Positions 63,007 through 64,000 of a stretch of 64,000 nt of DNA are shown piece after piece. The first letter of the stretch is position 1, and each line of letters opens with the position of its first letter. The translations under genes were made by a program, and so were the position numbers. The stretch is from Lentzea tibetensis (GTDB lineage: Bacteria > Actinomycetota > Actinomycetes > Mycobacteriales > Pseudonocardiaceae), in assembly GCF_007845675.1 (NCBI RefSeq), contig NZ_VOBR01000005.1, positions 1-64,000 of the forward strand. Direction: 5' to 3'. The notes under the pieces are model-generated. The model did no database searches and had not been told where the DNA came from. It saw only the letters and a list, made by a program, of their open reading frames with translations.

Positions 63007-64000
63007 AGCACGCCCATGTCGCGGTAGTGCCCCGCGGCCTCGTCGACCCGGCCGAGGCCGCGCAGCGCGTGCGCGAGCTCGATGCGGTACTCGATGCGCC
63101 GCGCCACCTCCAATGCCTGCTCGAACGACCCGGCCGCCTCAGGTGACCCGAGGTCGCGCTGCACGGAGCCGAGCACGTTCAGCGCGCCGGCCAGGTGGTC
63201 GACCAGCACACCCCGGCGCAGGTCGTCGACCACCTCGGACGCGACGGCCAGCGCGCGGTCCAGGTGACCGGCCCTGCGGTGGCCGTCGGCGAGCTTGATC
63301 CGGCCGCGCACGGTGTAGTCGGTGTTGCCGACCTCGCGCGCCAGCTCGAGGCCCTCGTAGAGCAGCCGCAACGCCTGGTCGTGCTCGCCCTGCCTGCTCA
63401 GCGTCGCGCCGAGCCCGGAGAGCACGGACGCCTCCTCGCTGCGTTCCCCGATCTCCTGGCTCTGGGCGAGCGCCTTGCTCAGCAGTCGCGACGCCGTGTC
63501 GAGGTCACCGGTCACCAGCGCGATGCGGCCCAGGTTGCCGACGCAGATCGCGACCAGGCGGTAGTCGCCGCTGTTCGCGAACAGCTCCAGCGAGCCCTGG
63601 TTGCACTCGCGGGCGCGGGCGTGCCTGCCGAGCCGCTGGTTCAGCAGGCCCAGCACGACGAGCGCGTACGCCTGCCCGGTCACGTCGTCCAGCGAACGGG
63701 TCAGCTCGAGGTTGCGCTCGGCGTGCACCAGGCCCTCCCGGTAGCGGCACGCCATGTAGTACGTCATCGCGACCTGCGACTGGTTCACCGCCTGCGCCCG
63801 CGTGTCCCCCAGCCTGCGCACCGCCTCCAGCCCCGCCTCCTGCAGTGCGACGAGTTCGTCGATGCGGTGCGAGATGATCAGGTAGTGGCCGACGTGGCGC
63901 GGCAGGTCGCGCACGTGCCGGTCGCAGCCCTTGCGCGCGGCGTACGCGCCCGCCGCGAGCAGGTTCGGGTGCTCGACCGCGAACCACCTCATCGCGTCCG
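62994..64000 (-). CDS. TPR-repeat C-terminal part of a large regulator (partial)
   Basis: About 335 residues are visible; the start lies beyond the window. The first visible residues (WFAVEHPNLLAAGAYAAR) match the linker that follows NB-ARC domains in AfsR/SARP-type or similar STAND regulators. About seven TPR-like units follow, for example CNQGSLELFANSGD and LLYEGLELAREVGNTDY. It probably belongs to an AfsR-like or NB-ARC-TPR regulator, but the diagnostic N-terminal part is not in view. Confidence 0.75.
   Translation of the reverse strand, partial: DAMRWFAVEHPNLLAAGAYAARKGCDRHVRDLPRHVGHYLIISHRIDELVALQEAGLEAVRRLGDTRAQAVNQSQVAMTYYMACRYREGLVHAERNLELTRSLDDVTGQAYALVVLGLLNQRLGRHARARECNQGSLELFANSGDYRLVAICVGNLGRIALVTGDLDTASRLLSKALAQSQEIGERSEEASVLSGLGATLSRQGEHDQALRLLYEGLELAREVGNTDYTVRGRIKLADGHRRAGHLDRALAVASEVVDDLRRGVLVDHLAGALNVLGSVQRDLGSPEAAGSFEQALEVARRIEYRIELAHALRGLGRVDEAAGHYRDMGVLQVP

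Overview
The window is very GC-rich and uses GTG starts freely. It encodes Gram-positive actinomycete hallmarks: Lsr2, a DUF574 methyltransferase, a DUF6431 protein, a Tad pilus locus without outer-membrane parts, and a WhiG/FliA-type sigma factor. The most likely source is a filamentous actinomycete, probably of the Pseudonocardiaceae type; this is inference from gene content, since no phylogenetic marker is present. Almost everything encoded here concerns the cell surface and its regulation. No tRNA, rRNA, CRISPR array, transposase or integrase was seen. No gap between genes exceeds about 300 bases.

Layout. 0-11.1 kb is signalling: a PAS-GGDEF-EAL protein, a DUF6431 regulator, a lone ketosynthase-like protein, a sigma factor, and a tightly overlapped operon of two stand-alone receivers and two histidine kinases, preceded by a NarL-type regulator. 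11.2-18.5 kb is a Tad/Flp pilus locus (tadC, vWA-tadB fusion, cpaF, cpaE, cpaB, flp on the minus strand, with the prepilin peptidase divergent). 18.7-26.5 kb holds an OmpR regulator, then a SipW-like signal peptidase, a TasA-like protein and a 1773-residue DUF2341/LamG secreted protein that shares the TasA-like protein's signal motif. 26.7-29.5 kb holds a methyltransferase, Lsr2 and a secreted low-complexity Asp/Ala/Val and Gly/Val protein.

29.7-39.6 kb (module A) and 55.1-59.2 kb (module B) are paralogous. Each has an ECF sigma factor with a C-terminal His/Cys segment, a small conserved protein, a LuxR-type regulator with a degenerate receiver, and a surface protein with a shared ~400-residue N-terminal domain. 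In A this is a 1899-residue wall-anchored protein with ten tandem repeats and an LAATG sorting signal; in B it is a lipoprotein. Between them (39.8-54.1 kb) lies an exopolysaccharide locus: nine minus-strand genes joined by 1-4 base overlaps, resembling a bacillosamine-type sugar pathway plus glycosyltransferases and a polymerase, with a flippase and a Wzz/BY-kinase-like protein on the plus strand. I read the whole 29-59 kb stretch as one surface-polymer region bracketed by two versions of the same regulatory and surface-protein cassette.

59.4-64 kb holds a secreted alpha/beta hydrolase, a secreted cupin, a DUF2277 protein and the 3' part of a TPR-containing regulator that runs off the window.
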